DNA of 64,000 nucleotides from NCBI RefSeq assembly GCF_001540865.1, contig NC_033637.1, positions 10,967,286-11,031,285 of the forward strand. Direction: 5' to 3'. The notes beneath the pieces are model-generated. The model saw nothing but the letters and a program-made list of their open reading frames with translations, did not search any database and was not told the origin of the DNA. Positions 22,853 through 35,166 of the stretch are shown here, piece after piece (positions within the stretch are counted from its first letter, which is position 1; each line of letters opens with the position of its first letter). The stretch is from Ananas comosus. Taxonomy: Eukaryota > Streptophyta > Magnoliopsida > Poales > Bromeliaceae. Both the position numbers and the translations under genes were made by a program.

Positions 22853-22926
22853 CACTTGCGCCGCCGCCCCCGCCCATGCCGCCGCGTTGTGCGCGATGTT
22901 CGCCCCGGCACTGTCCCCGGCGAGGA
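22853..22926 (-). pseudogene. carboxylesterase (CXE/GID1-like) fragment, 3' piece
   Basis: On the minus strand this encodes ILAGDSAGANIAHNAAAWAG, holding the GDSAG nucleophile elbow and the NIAH segment of plant carboxylesterases (alpha/beta-hydrolase fold, family of CXE and the gibberellin receptor GID1). The frame dies within repeat sequence just beyond about 22853. It continues in frame from the piece at 28742-28830 once the 5.8-kb LTR insertion and one GAGGA copy are discounted. No other part of the esterase (oxyanion HGG, catalytic Asp/His) is visible, so this is a fragment. Confidence 0.7.
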
Positions 22927-25900
22927 TGTCACTCCCCGCGACCGCCCTCCTATTTGGCCGGGTCGCGGCGCCGCAACAGATCGCCGAACGGACATGGTTT
23001 CCCCTGTACTGCGGACAGAGTCTCCCCTGTACGTTCAAGGCATAGCAATCAATACAATGTGCGAAGTTCCAACCAGGAACACATTTCAATCAAGGATTGC
23101 ATAATGGAAGGTATCAAACAACATAACACATCCTATATTATTACATGTATTCATATTCATCCATTTTTACATCACAAATCTCATTAGATTCCAACATTAG
23201 CTTTCACTTAACTTCCAAATACAATCCAATTTAACAATATTATTACAACTTGATTGTTTTCATTCTTTACATCCCTAAGTAAGGCCGACTCAGGGTACCG
23301 CTATCTCTGGTCTCGGTGGTAGGGCGCTAACTATGGAGCTACGCCCTCGCCTCGCGCCGCCGCGCCGCTCACGTGCGAACCTGTAACACCCCAAAACCAC
23401 GTGGGGTGAGAACCAACTCCATGGTTCCCAGTGGGTACGGCCACCCAAGGGAAAAGCTCGACCAATAGGTCCAAGGGAGGCAACTGCAAGTTAGTTCAAT
23501 AAACAGATAGATATATATCTTGATTATGCAACGAATAAAACCATGCATTGCCTCACGAATGCAATAATGCAATGCTATATGCAAATCATGCAATAATGCA
23601 ACTATGCAACCAACTAGTAGTTCATTTGACACTACTTTCAATTCTGCTAACCATAGCTCATCCATTCGATATCTAAGGTTTCCTCTATCTTAGATTCTTG
23701 TCAATCACCGTTTTAATCATAAAGTTTCATCTACCTTTACAAGGCTAACCACCCGACTCGGTCTTGAGTCAATCGTCTGCGGAGTACCGCACTAGAACCA
23801 GGCTCGAGGCGATGGACGTCTCACATACACCTCAGCCCTAGATCCTCTCGACTAGGATACCAAATCCATAACTCATAATGCATACTTGTTGTACACTCAT
23901 TTGGCTATGACCCAATCTTACCGGTTAACCATGTTAACCCCAATAACTCACAACCAAATCCCTTAATAACGGGGGACTCGAACCTCCCTAGGGACCGTCA
24001 ACTGGTGGGACTTTACCACGCCCAGTGGTGACCAACTCCGGAGCGCACCGCCCGAGGGGGAGCTACCTCCCTCAAGCCAAGACGTAACGTGAGTATCGAT
24101 CCAATCCTCAACTTGAGGATTCATAGCCACTCGTCACAATGCCAATGTCATGATAGGTCTCTACCTATTTAATCATGCCACTCTCTATGTCAACTTGGAC
24201 CAATGTCAATATGGTTAAACTATGTTTAACAATCACTTTCTTGATGCCAATCATGTCTCTATTGTCATTGTCACCCTTGTTTACTAATGTTCAAGTCCAA
24301 CTCTCACATTTACACAATAATAGGGTCCTAACATACATGAATGACACCAGAATATATATGATCAATCACCACAAGTGTTTGCTAGGTTCAAGATGCTAGG
24401 TTTAATGCCACTCGATCTAATACATATATAGATTGTCCACTATGTTCCACAACATGGCAATATGTCATCAAGTATGTTTTTCTATTTAACATAGTCCACA
24501 ATATGTAAATTCATAATATATCATCATGCACATATACCACTAGCATCACATGATTTGTCAACATACATATAGTCATTATCCAAAATAGTCCATACTTAGC
24601 CTCTCATGCATTCTTTTAGCACTTAATTCATTATGCATTACATTTAGCATTTCTATAGTATGTTAACATGCATTCTATTCACATTCTTATATTATGTCAA
24701 TATGCATCAATATGAAATCTCATTTCTTAGACATAAAGGGCGACCTAGTCGCTTCGGTAAACACAACCCACCTCATTTCGCATTCCGATTGCTTGTCGAC
24801 ACTTGCAATCGGCCTCCCGCGGCACCCGGCACCCGGCACCCGGTTTGGCCCGATCTCTCACGCGACCACCCGAACGGCCTCCAATTCACGATCCGAAAAT
24901 TAAAGGTCTTCGGTTATGTGCCACGATGCTTCAAATCCGTTTTCATGAATTTACGGCATCGCCTCGGCCCTCCCGGCGGACCCGAAGCCTAAACATCCAT
25001 TTCTTTAATAACTTTGTAACGGCTCGTCGGATTGCCGAACCGTCTTCGCCAACGCGTTCGTTTACCTAGCAATTAGGTTTACGAAGGGTCAAATGAGATC
25101 AAACCCTCATATTTTGAAAGTTTGCATTTTGGAGCCCTAGGTTACAACTATGCAAGAAATCACTAAATTGATCCATGATTCAAGCATTAATCATCTAGAT
25201 AGTATGCTAGGACTCTTCTAAATCCATTTATAAGGTATTTAAACCAAGCATTAAAGATCTACCATTAAAGCCCTCATTTTGGAGCTCTAGGTTTCACTAG
25301 GTAAAAACCCACCATTAGAACCTTGATTTCAAGCATCAAACCTCTAATTAGCATGCTAGAATACCTCTAAATCCATTCTTAGAGCTTAAAAACCAAACTA
25401 GAGAGAAATGCCATTAAAGGGTTTTGAAGCTTACCTTGAAAGCTTGCTCTAATGGAGAAGAAGATGATAAAAGAGATGAAGATCAACCTCCAAGCTTACT
25501 TCTCCTCCAATTTCATCAATTTTGGGGGAGATTTAGAGAGAGAAAGGAGAGCTCTCTTCCTCCCTCTCCTTGCGTGTGTGTGTGTGTGTGTGTGTGTCGT
25601 GTGTGGTGTGTGTGTGCTCGGGCTGAAGGAGAAAGAAGAAGAAGCATCAGCTTCTTTATAATGCACCCGACACTATTCACTCCCGGGCAGCTTGAAATCT
25701 GATAAATTTCGTTGGAGCTCTTCCGGATGTCCGTTTGAGCTCAAATTTGGCAGGCAAGTTCGGTTTCACTTCGTATGTCCAAAGAAATTTTAATATTTCA
25801 GTTTCGACCTCGTTTGGTCACTGGAAACTGTACCGAACTGCAATCTTTATCAGATAGCTATCAGATTTTTATTTCTCACTCTACGGGTGTCAGAAAAATA

Positions 25901-26552
25901 TGAAACCTTAAATCTAGCCTCATAAAAATATTTCTGACATCTCTGCCAATTTTCATAATTTTCTGAGACTGTGCATTTTCTGCTAATTTATCTGTCCCGT
26001 TTCCAACAGAAAATTCTAGATCTTTTGTTTTCATTCCGATTTCAGCATAAGTCACTTCTGACTTATATTTGTTTGAAGTAAAATAATACTTGTCATACAT
26101 ATATATAGGTTGAAACAATCCTAATCCTAATAAAAAAATGATTAGATTCGAGTTCATATAATCCTAATAGGTCTCGTATTAATCATTAATTTTCTCGGGC
26201 CAATAATTATAATATACCATAAGCCTATTTAAAAATGTGAGTGGGTGGACCTTTACGAAAGCCCAAACAAATAAAAAAGAAGTGAGTGAGTGAGCCCTTA
26301 CGAAAGCCCAAACAAAAAAAAAAAAAAAAATGAGGGTGGGCCTTTATTTCAACCCGTTATCATTTGAGCCCAATAAATTAAGGTGGGTCTGATCAACGAC
26401 GGCCCACACCCACACCTTATAAAGTATCTAGTCGAAATCCGATTTCAAATCATAATCCATTCAAAATTCGAATTTCGAATTTTGAATTTCCAAAATACCA
26501 TCCAATAATCCATTCAAAATCCGAATTTTGAATTTTGAACCCCCAACAAATT

Positions 26553-27103
26553 NNNNNNNNNNNNNNNNNNNNNNNNNNNNNNNNNNNNNNNNNNNNNNNN
26601 NNNNNNNNNNNNNNNNNNNNNNNNNNNNNNNNNNNNNNNNNNNNNNNNNNNNNNNNNNNNNNNNNNNNNNNNNNNNNNNNNNNNNNNNNNNNNNNNNNNN
26701 NNNNNNNNNNNNNNNNNNNNNNNNNNNNNNNNNNNNNNNNNNNNNNNNNNNNNNNNNNNNNNNNNNNNNNNNNNNNNNNNNNNNNNNNNNNNNNNNNNNN
26801 NNNNNNNNNNNNNNNNNNNNNNNNNNNNNNNNNNNNNNNNNNNNNNNNNNNNNNNNNNNNNNNNNNNNNNNNNNNNNNNNNNNNNNNNNNNNNNNNNNNN
26901 NNNNNNNNNNNNNNNNNNNNNNNNNNNNNNNNNNNNNNNNNNNNNNNNNNNNNNNNNNNNNNNNNNNNNNNNNNNNNNNNNNNNNNNNNNNNNNNNNNNN
27001 NNNNNNNNNNNNNNNNNNNNNNNNNNNNNNNNNNNNNNNNNNNNNNNNNNNNNNNNNNNNNNNNNNNNNNNNNNNNNNNNNNNNNNNNNNNNNNNNNNNN
27101 NNN
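26553..27103. other. assembly gap (551 N)
   Basis: Run of N immediately before the 45-bp minisatellite at 27104, so the gap probably reflects an unresolved longer tandem array. Confidence 0.95.
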
Positions 27104-27600
27104 AAAAATCAAACGGGGATTTCTTCGGACCCCAAATCCAATTTGGAAAATCAAATCCAAATTGGAGAATCAAACGGGGATTTCTTCGGACCGAAAATCA
27201 AATCCAAATTGGAAAATCAAACGGCGATTTCTTCGGACCCCAAATCGAATCCAATTGGAGAATCAAACGGGGATTTCTTCGGACCCCAAATCAAACCAAA
27301 TTGGAGAATCAAACGGGGATTTCTTCGGACCCCAAATCCAAATTGGAAAATCAAACGGCGATTTCTTCGGACCCTAAATCGAATCCAATTGTAGAATCAA
27401 ACGGGGATTTCTTCAGACCCCAAATCAAATTGAAAAATCAAATCCAAATCGAAATCAAACGAGGATTTCATCGGACCCCAAATCAAATTAAAAAATCAAA
27501 ACAGGAATTTCTTCGGACCCCAAATCCAAATCGAGATCAAAAGGGGATTTCTTCGAACCCAAAATCAAACCAAAATCAAAAGGGAATTTCTTCGGAACCG
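27104..27600. repeat. minisatellite, about 45-bp units
   Basis: About eleven imperfect units built on GGGGATTTCTTCGGACCCCA followed by AATCCAAATTGGAGAATCAAAC. Spacing between GATTTCTTCGG cores varies from about 40 to 61 bases. It lies in the U3-like part of the LTR insertion and abuts the assembly gap. Confidence 0.85.
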
Positions 27601-27859
27601 AACCAAATAGAACCCAAAACCCAAATAAACCCAAACCAAACCAAGTCCACATACAAAGCCAAACGGCCCAAACCTAACCAAACCAAGTCCAAATAAACAT
27701 CCAACCCAAAACCAAAATAAACCGAAACCAAACCAAGTCCACAAATAAAATCTAAACCAAGTCCACAAATAAAACCAAAACCCAAACCCAAATCAAACGC
27801 AAACCCAACCCAAATCAAGCCCACAAATAAAATCCGAACCCAAATCCACAAATAAAACC

Positions 27860-28245
27860 AAACCTCATGGACCAAATCCTATGAGCCAAAACCAACCTCA
27901 TGGACCAAATCCCATGAGCCAAAACCAAGTTCATGAACCAAATCCCACGTACCAAAATCAAACCTCATGGACCAAATCCCATGAACCAAAACCAAACCTC
28001 ATGGACCAAATCCCATGAACCAAAACCAAACCTCATGGACCAAATCCCATGAGCCAAAACCAAACCTCATGGACCAAATCCCATGAACCAACCAAATTTC
28101 ATGGACCGAATCCCATGAACCAAAATCAAACCTCATGGACCAAATCCCATGAACCACAACTAAACCTCATGGACCAAACCCCACAAACCATACACCAAAC
28201 CTTATGGACCAAATCCCATAAACCATACATCCAACCTAATGCCCA
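27860..28245. repeat. minisatellite, about 36-bp units
   Basis: Roughly ten imperfect copies of a unit containing CCTCATGGACCAAATCCCAT followed by GAACCAAAACCAAA, decaying toward the right (28190-28320). It follows directly after a C/A-rich transition (27600-27860) from the other minisatellite. Confidence 0.85.
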
Positions 28246-28736
28246 AATCTCATAAACCAATGCCCAAATCCCATGAACCAATACCCAGATCTCATACCCA
28301 TATCTCATGAACCAATTAGACTCTAATACATAGAGTTTAATATCGATTAGGTCTTAACACATATACTTAGGACCTAATCAACCTCAAATCCAACTGAATC
28401 CTAATACATATACTTAGGATTCAATGAACCGAGATACGATCTATCTCATCCAATCTATAAAGGTCTCTTAATCGAAGGTGCCCCAATCTCAAGGGGGTAA
28501 TTAACAGTAGATGCTTGCATCTATTGGAAGCCATGGACCCGCAATACTTGATATCCACATACATATAAATACTCATCTGAATCATGAATACTACCCCACG
28601 GCTAAAATCCATCGACCGTGCGAGGTGCGTCATTCGTGGTGGCAGACAATATTTTACTTCTATAAATCCAATAAAAATAGTTTCCCACACTATTTTTATT
28701 TATTTTTATTTTTATACCAAAATCTGGTATGTTACA

Positions 28737-29264
28737 GAGGAACACCCGCGCCGGGTCCCTGCGCGCCGCCACCCACGGGTCGTCGCCGCCGCCGCCGGAG
28801 CAGGCGAGGAAGGAGAGGATGGAGCCATCAATGGTGGAGGCGCGGAGGTCGAGGAGAACGAGGGTTCGAGGGAGCGCGGTGGGGCGGGGGAGGAGGCTTG
28901 GGAGGGGGAAGGAGGAGGCGTTGAGGGACTCGAGGCGAGGGAGAAGGCGGCGGAGCGGTGTTGGGGCGAGGCGCGGGGTGCCGCGGAGCCGCACGAGGCG
29001 AGTGCGGCGGAGGCCAGAGAGCGCGAGGATGGGGGTGGCGCCGCACCCACTCCGGCCGATCCGCCACCGCCGTCGCCTCCTCTCCCCCGCACTCACCATC
29101 GCCAACACCCTCATCGCCTCTGCCTCGCCTCCAGAGCCGGCGGGTGGGTGTTGCTCCTGCAGGAAGAAGAAGAAGAAGAAGAAAAAGAGGAAAAAAAATT
29201 AAAGCTGCTCCTGTAGGAAGAAGAAGAAGAAAAAGAAGAAGAGAAAGAAGGAAAAAAAAAAAAA
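28737..29264 (-). mobile_element. composite repeat, inner copy (cut by gap)
   Basis: GC-rich segment whose 28940-29010 portion is the reverse complement of 22300-22380 (GGCGGCGGAGCGGTGT, GGCGCGGGGTGCCGC). It ends in GCTCCTGCAGGAAGAAGAAG-type tracts that also occur at 34060-34130. Minus-strand frames contain a leucine-rich stretch (ALPRTLVLLDLRAS), perhaps another captured gene piece. The sequence runs into the 825-base gap. Confidence 0.5.
28742..28830 (-). pseudogene. carboxylesterase fragment, 5' piece
   Basis: Minus-strand translation ends GGGGDDPWVAARRDPARVFL at the LTR border. In plant carboxylesterases a 'DPWL....DxxRVFLAGDSAGxNIAH' segment runs straight into the nucleophile elbow. The rest of that segment is found in phase at 22853-22926, on the other side of the LTR insertion. 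Upstream of about 28830 the esterase similarity stops. Confidence 0.65.
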
Positions 29265-30089
29265 NNNNNNNNNNNNNNNNNNNNNNNNNNNNNNNNNNNN
29301 NNNNNNNNNNNNNNNNNNNNNNNNNNNNNNNNNNNNNNNNNNNNNNNNNNNNNNNNNNNNNNNNNNNNNNNNNNNNNNNNNNNNNNNNNNNNNNNNNNNN
29401 NNNNNNNNNNNNNNNNNNNNNNNNNNNNNNNNNNNNNNNNNNNNNNNNNNNNNNNNNNNNNNNNNNNNNNNNNNNNNNNNNNNNNNNNNNNNNNNNNNNN
29501 NNNNNNNNNNNNNNNNNNNNNNNNNNNNNNNNNNNNNNNNNNNNNNNNNNNNNNNNNNNNNNNNNNNNNNNNNNNNNNNNNNNNNNNNNNNNNNNNNNNN
29601 NNNNNNNNNNNNNNNNNNNNNNNNNNNNNNNNNNNNNNNNNNNNNNNNNNNNNNNNNNNNNNNNNNNNNNNNNNNNNNNNNNNNNNNNNNNNNNNNNNNN
29701 NNNNNNNNNNNNNNNNNNNNNNNNNNNNNNNNNNNNNNNNNNNNNNNNNNNNNNNNNNNNNNNNNNNNNNNNNNNNNNNNNNNNNNNNNNNNNNNNNNNN
29801 NNNNNNNNNNNNNNNNNNNNNNNNNNNNNNNNNNNNNNNNNNNNNNNNNNNNNNNNNNNNNNNNNNNNNNNNNNNNNNNNNNNNNNNNNNNNNNNNNNNN
29901 NNNNNNNNNNNNNNNNNNNNNNNNNNNNNNNNNNNNNNNNNNNNNNNNNNNNNNNNNNNNNNNNNNNNNNNNNNNNNNNNNNNNNNNNNNNNNNNNNNNN
30001 NNNNNNNNNNNNNNNNNNNNNNNNNNNNNNNNNNNNNNNNNNNNNNNNNNNNNNNNNNNNNNNNNNNNNNNNNNNNNNNNNNNNNNNNN
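29265..30089. other. assembly gap (825 N)
   Basis: Run of N beginning in a poly-A/GAA-rich stretch of the composite repeat, so the repeat's true extent here is unknown. Confidence 0.95.
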
Positions 30090-31375
30090 CACAAGCGGGT
30101 CATTAGGAAAACACATTTAAATACATTAGCATTTGCAATTTATTGAGTATAGCAAAATAGAATAGGCTTGAATGACTAGTACATACAGCAAAAGTATACT
30201 TGAGAATATATCCTTTTGAATTACTAAGGATACTAGCATAGATTTACAATCTATTGATACGTGGTCTCTGGATCTATAATACTCGCTTTAGATTTACATA
30301 AATCAGCTCTCATAAAACTATAGTAGAAGTCAAATACTCACTCACTCTACACCACCGTGCATAAAAATATCTCATGCGAATATTAGTGGTGTCAAACGGG
30401 AGCAGGGCGGCCGCGGCCTCGTCCCGGCCCGGCACGGGAGGGGCCGGTCCCGGCACGGAGGTGGCCGGCCAGGCACGGCGAGCGACGAGCGTACATTCGG
30501 TAGCATGCCGTGCGGCGCCGGCCCGCCATTTTAAATCGGGGTGGCATACAAGCTTATTGTCTTATCTTCCTACCTAATGCTCCCCAATAAGAGGCATCAG
30601 CGATCCCACACACGGCTCAATCATTTATTCAATGTATAACTGACACTTAGGCTTGCGAAGCAGTAGTCTCGGTATCTAAGAGAGGTAAGGAACAAGCGCC
30701 CGGCCCGGCACGGCCACGCTGCCGGCGTCCGCCCGGCTCCGTGTGGGCGCCAGGGCCGCCCCTACCCCGAGCCCGGCCCAGAAGGGTCTTGGATTGGGTA
30801 CAAGGCTGCACAACTCCAATGCTTGGAGCACCAACGCCCAATGAGTTTGGGCGGTGGCCTGTGGACTTTGGATCCCAATAGTCAAGAATTGGGTTGTGCT
30901 TGGAGGTGGCTATCTGGACTAAAAAGCCCTTCCAACAGTCACAAATGTGAACTGTTGAGGTATTTTGTCCCAAAAATTTAGAGTACGAAGTTTACACAAT
31001 AATTTAAAATTTTAATATTTTTATAAATATATTGAGCGAAATTTTAATTTTTTATTGATAATTATTTTTAAAAATTAAGCACTTTATTTTTATTTTTTAA
31101 AAAAACAATTAAATATTTTAATAAAAGAATAACAAATAAGAAAAGGCTGCCGAAGCCCGCCCCGTGCAGTCCTGAGCGGAAGGGTCCGTGCTGGGCCCGG
31201 GTTCCCAAAAACTTTGGCCGCGCACCGGCACGGTCCGGACGATTTGGGAGCCGCAGCGAGTCGAATGAAGAGAGGCGGAGGCCAATCTCGAATTAGCCTG
31301 GCGCCGCCCGTTCGCAGTCGACCCGGACAATTGGCCGATACCAGCCGGACGGTAGGGACAGGCCCACAGTTACAT
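30090..31375. other. GC-rich degenerate repeat DNA
   Basis: The TTAGTGGTGTCAAACGGG at about 30382 followed by CGGCCCGGCACGG-type motifs (30415-30540, 30690-30790, 31150-31350) resembles a decayed hAT-type non-autonomous element, but I could not find a matching right end. Open frames here are GC-driven and match no family I know. Confidence 0.4.
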
Positions 31376-31379
31376 CGCG

Positions 31380-34300
31380 AAGACGCGGGGGGGGGAGGAG
31401 GCTTGGGACTGGGGGAAGGAGGAGCTTGAGTAACCCTACTTATGTATATTACAATCCTACGACTTCTAGCGCTAAGATTCATCAATAGTCTATTAAGTTT
31501 TTTTTTTCTCTTTTTTCACTAATACGGAAGACTTTGAAGAATTACCTACAAATAGTCTACAAATCAATTAGATAAAGAATTAATGATAGGAAACATAAAA
31601 TCATAAAATCTAAATATAAAAAACTCCGACTCAAAGTATTTGAGCAATGGTTTTGGGTCCAACAATTAAAACAAGTACTAATCTAGTGAACAAGAGTCAA
31701 TTACCAATCAGACGTTATGAATGGGTCTCATATCATTTGAATAATCATCTTCCAGGCCTCAACTGAATGGGTACAATGAAGATTAAGTGACAGTTAGCTA
31801 ATTGCTTCTATTCGAAAAAGTCAATCATAATACAATTATAACTCTCTTTCAGATCCGCCAATGCCATGACATTCATCTGGTCAAATCAGATAAAAAACAA
31901 ATAATGCAACTATCAAGTAACTACAATAATAAAGATCACCACTATGGGACACAGACAAAGACCAACCATTTGTTGGAAGCTAACACCGATAAACTTCATG
32001 TCTGGCCACAACTACATCCAGATTACGTAAATCAGACAAAAATAGCAATTACACATGCAAAGGAGAGTGATACAATATAATAGTGATTCACAGTTGCATG
32101 AAAGATTAGACATGAAAAAATGATTTGCAAACACTTAACAAAATTATTTCAAGGAAAAATCAGTTTTACTTAACTCAGCATACAATCCGCTCTGACAACT
32201 TTCACTAACCAAAAATCGCACTTGTCCAACTAAAATCACATTCTGTAGAAATCACTTTTCCAAGAATTAGACCAAATGGGCCCATAAATGGGTAAATTAA
32301 TCCATTTGGTTACTAGGATTGGAATTTTAAAAAAAACCTCCCAGATTTTTGGAGTAAAACATGTTATCTAACATTTGAGGTTTAGTTTAGTAATAACTTT
32401 TGGATGCGCTAAGGTATGTGTGTCCACTAGTGTTAAGACAGTAATTAAATCAGATGACTAATTAAATGCTACAAATAAATCGTTAAGCATTTTTTCTTCA
32501 TTAGAGCTAACACGATTTGCGATCCTTCGATGTGATAAATTTTCTTATATAATGCATCAAGATTTTTTTTTTTTTTTTTTTTTTTGCACTAACGAAGAAA
32601 CCGCCCAATTATAAATGACGAACGAAAAATTATCAACGACAACTCCCCTAAGTTAGCACCATAACTAAAAAAACGCATCGCAAGTAAATGCACGGAGTCA
32701 AAGAAGAGAAGATGGTTTAATGTTCATTAGTATTCATCACTCCATCTATGGCTATACTATGGTGGTCGTTAAACTCTGAATCTAACAAGTAAACTACAAA
32801 GTGACACTAACACAAACAAACTTGATAAAATAATAAAAATAATAATAACTCTAACAAAATGAGTATAACTTAAAACAAACTAAAAATCCGTTCACAAATC
32901 ATATACCTACTAACTACGCACAGAGAAAAACAAAAACAAACATAAAAAAAAAATACTAACCAAAAAATCAAAACTAAATTGAATATTTACCTTACGTTTA
33001 GCAATCCGCCATCTACTTTGTATAGTGAAAAAAACAAAAAAATATGAAACCTCCACTAAAGAGAAAATAGTCTAATAAACACGTTTATCATGATATCGCG
33101 GAGGGACTAAATTATTCCGCGCAAATTTTTTACTTGGAGTTGGGAGACGCTCGCACGACAAAGAAGAAAAAACCTGTGCGCCAAGCTCGTAGATAAAAAA
33201 TTCTCATGACAATATTATGATTTGCACTACCATCATGTGATACATAATAAAACCACTAACAACGACAAAAACGATCTATTAAGGGAATACGTTTAAATAT
33301 AGGTATCAAGTAAAAAACATACTGCTGCTAAATTACAGACAACTTAAAGTGTTAATATGGGGGTCGTAGTATAAACGCCTAAGTACAGTAAAAGAGCTGT
33401 CGCTCTAACCTAAAAAGCGTAACTGCATTAATTATCAACACTATTTAAGATATTAGCAACCGCCAGAAGACTCTACCCTCGTTGGCTGCGGTGGCGGAGA
33501 AAAAGAGGGAGGGGAAAGAAATCGTCTAGAATGACAACGACGAGCGGAGTGATGGAGAGGAAGGCACGAAAGGGAAGACTGTTGAATTGATTTTTTTTTG
33601 TCCTTTATGTTGTAATCGGGGGAGGCGCAGGGGCGCGGCGGGTCCGCGGATTCAAATCGGACACCACTAGGCGAGTGCGGCGGATGCCCAGAGAGCGCTT
33701 GAAAATTAAGATCATTTGTGTTTTGTGTTGGGAGTGCGCTTGCCAATAGTAGCATGTAATAAATTATTTTACAACGATTTGATAATAAAGAAAACGCCAC
33801 ACTTACGAGAGAGAGACTCTTTATAATATGTAGTCGCCTCCCTATCACCCGAACTCAACCAATCCTAATTCCTGTTAGTAGTGACTCTGCTCAAAAATTA
33901 ATAAATCCAAAACTCAAATTTACAAACATTTAATTCAAAAAGAAAAAAAAAAAAAAACACAAACACAAAACATGGCATCGCCCAACACACCATAACTATA
34001 CACATAATTGAGAGAGCTAAACGAAGAGCCATCGCCTCCAGAGCCGCGGTGGTGTTGCTCCCGCAGGACAGAAGAAGAAGAAAAGAAAAAGGAAAAAAAT
34101 TCAGCTGCTCCTGTAGGACGCAAAAGAAGACAAAAAAAGAGAAACGAAGGAAAACAAAAAAAAAAACAAACTTTCTTCTACGCTGTCAGGAGGAAAAGAA
34201 GAAGAAGAGAAAAAAGAGAAATAAAGTAGGTAAAATTTTAAAATGGGCAACCTGGGCCTAAAGATGTAATTTTTTTCAAAAGAGTGTAATTTTTATATCA

Positions 34301-34903
34301 AATAGTTCATAATTTTTTTTAAAACATGAAATTTTGTTTAAAACACGTGAATTTATTAAGAGTGCAATCCATCAATCTTTTTTCTCCTATAACCTAAATT
34401 TAATCTTTTACTATACGATAAAACTAATTTTATTTTTATTTTTCTTATTTATTTTTCTAATAATTTTTTTTGTCCCACCTCTCCTCCTTGTTTCTATCGT
34501 AACACGCGACGCGCGAGGTGAACTCTGTCGCCTCCGACGACGTCTCAGGCTTCCGACTGCATAGTGGACAAGAAAGCTCTGCGTCCAACGTCGTCGTGCC
34601 CTAGTAGAAGAGGTGCGCGCGGCCCAGCAAGGTCAAGAGATTCGGGTCGAGGCAAGAGATGGCTCTGTTGCCTGGCGAGTCGCCTGATCGGGCAGGGCGA
34701 CGTCGCGGCACGGGGTGGCTTTCCGCCTCCCTGCCGCTCTCCTGGGAAGAGAAGAAATAAAGAATCTGAAAAAAAATGGGAGATAAAAAAGTATATAGGG
34801 CATGTGTCATTTGCTGAAAATTCAGACCGAATCCTGCAAAAACGAAAAATGGAGGCCCACTTTTGCATAAAACCTAAATTATGGATTTTATGCAAATTGG
34901 GTA
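31380..34903 (-). mobile_element. composite repeat, right arm with insertions
   Basis: Three blocks occur in the same order as in 28885-29260: GGGGGAGGAGGCTTGGGA (about 31390), GGCGAGTGCGGCGGATGCCCAGAGAGCGC in pieces (about 33672), and CGCCTCCAGAGCC..GGTGTTGCTCC.GCAGGA (34030-34070). About 2.2 kb of unrelated DNA separates the first two and about 0.3 kb the next. The outer part (34240-34903) mirrors 21054-22080: the 'responsive' TTTTGCATAAAACC end, GACGTCG-rich patches, and AAAAGAGTGTAATTTTTATATC blocks. It is in reverse orientation to the left arm. Confidence 0.5.
31437..33450. other. unrecognised insert within the right arm
   Basis: AT-rich DNA with a T run at 32563-32585. No gene, terminal repeat or RNA signal could be defined. 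It interrupts blocks that are contiguous in the inner copy, so it is presumably a later insertion. Confidence 0.4.
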
Positions 34904-34904
34904 T

Positions 34905-34990
34905 ATATTTATATATATATATTGATATATATATATATATATATATTATATTATATATTATATATTAATATATATAATATATATATACTA
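34905..34990. repeat. TA-rich microsatellite
   Basis: Imperfect TA tract (TATATATT, ATTATATATTA variants) bordering the right arm of the composite repeat. Confidence 0.9.
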
Positions 34991-35166
34991 TATATTATAC
35001 TATCTATCTTATCTTTTTTACTTAGCTTAATATCAGCATCTGTTCTAGACGGACTCTCGAAAATAACCCTGTGAAATTCATATTTGCCAAACTAACCCTT
35101 GTGAAAATTTTCTTTGTTGAAACTAACCCTCCTCTCGCCACTCAGCGGCCAGATCAGCATTTCCAT

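Larger units (their letters stand above)
21054..22926 (+). mobile_element. composite non-autonomous repeat, left arm
   Basis: Begins GGTCAATTTGCATAAAAAATCC and GCAAAAGTGGGCCAC. These features recur, reverse-complemented, at 34845-34903, so the two look like opposite ends of one element or two inverted copies. The arm holds GC-rich coding-like patches (21225-21500, 22260-22470, 22500-22680, 22853-22926), CTT/GAA-rich tracts around a CCTGCAGGA motif, and repeated TTTTGCACTATTTCG blocks (22680-22760). The stretch at 22300-22380 is the reverse complement of about 28940-29010. No transposase. Pack-type (gene-fragment-carrying) Mutator-like or Helitron origin is inference. Confidence 0.55.
22927..28736 (-). 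mobile_element. LTR-type insertion (solo LTR or deleted element), Ty3/gypsy-like
   Basis: Minus-strand element beginning TGTAACATACCAGATTTTGG at 28736 and ending GGTCGCGGGGAGTGACA at 22927. It is flanked by a perfect 5-bp duplication, GAGGA, at 22922-22926 and 28737-28741. A TATA box (ATTATAAAG, minus strand, about 25654-25662) precedes a leader-like region with a GT microsatellite at 25575-25598. Upstream (U3-like) DNA holds two minisatellites at 27104-27600 and 27860-28245. I see no gag-pol domains, so a very long solo LTR fits best. An LTR-like TGTAACACCCC at 23382 could mark an internal boundary instead. A 551-base gap hides part of it. Confidence 0.7.

Noticed and set aside
23382..23392. 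TGTAACACCCC as the outer border of the LTR insertion
   Set aside because: Its flank does not duplicate GAGGA; the border at 22927 gives a perfect duplication and restores carboxylesterase continuity. It is kept only as a possible internal boundary.
26450..27394. Long frames spanning the first gap
   Set aside because: Most of each frame is N, and the rest is minisatellite.
27860..28245. CRISPR-like array
   Set aside because: Units are imperfect, contiguous, and have no unique spacers; the window is a plant nuclear genome. It is a minisatellite.
30647..30973. 108-aa minus-strand frame near a GC-rich patch
   Set aside because: No family recognised, half of it is GC-rich low complexity, and no splice or promoter signals support it.
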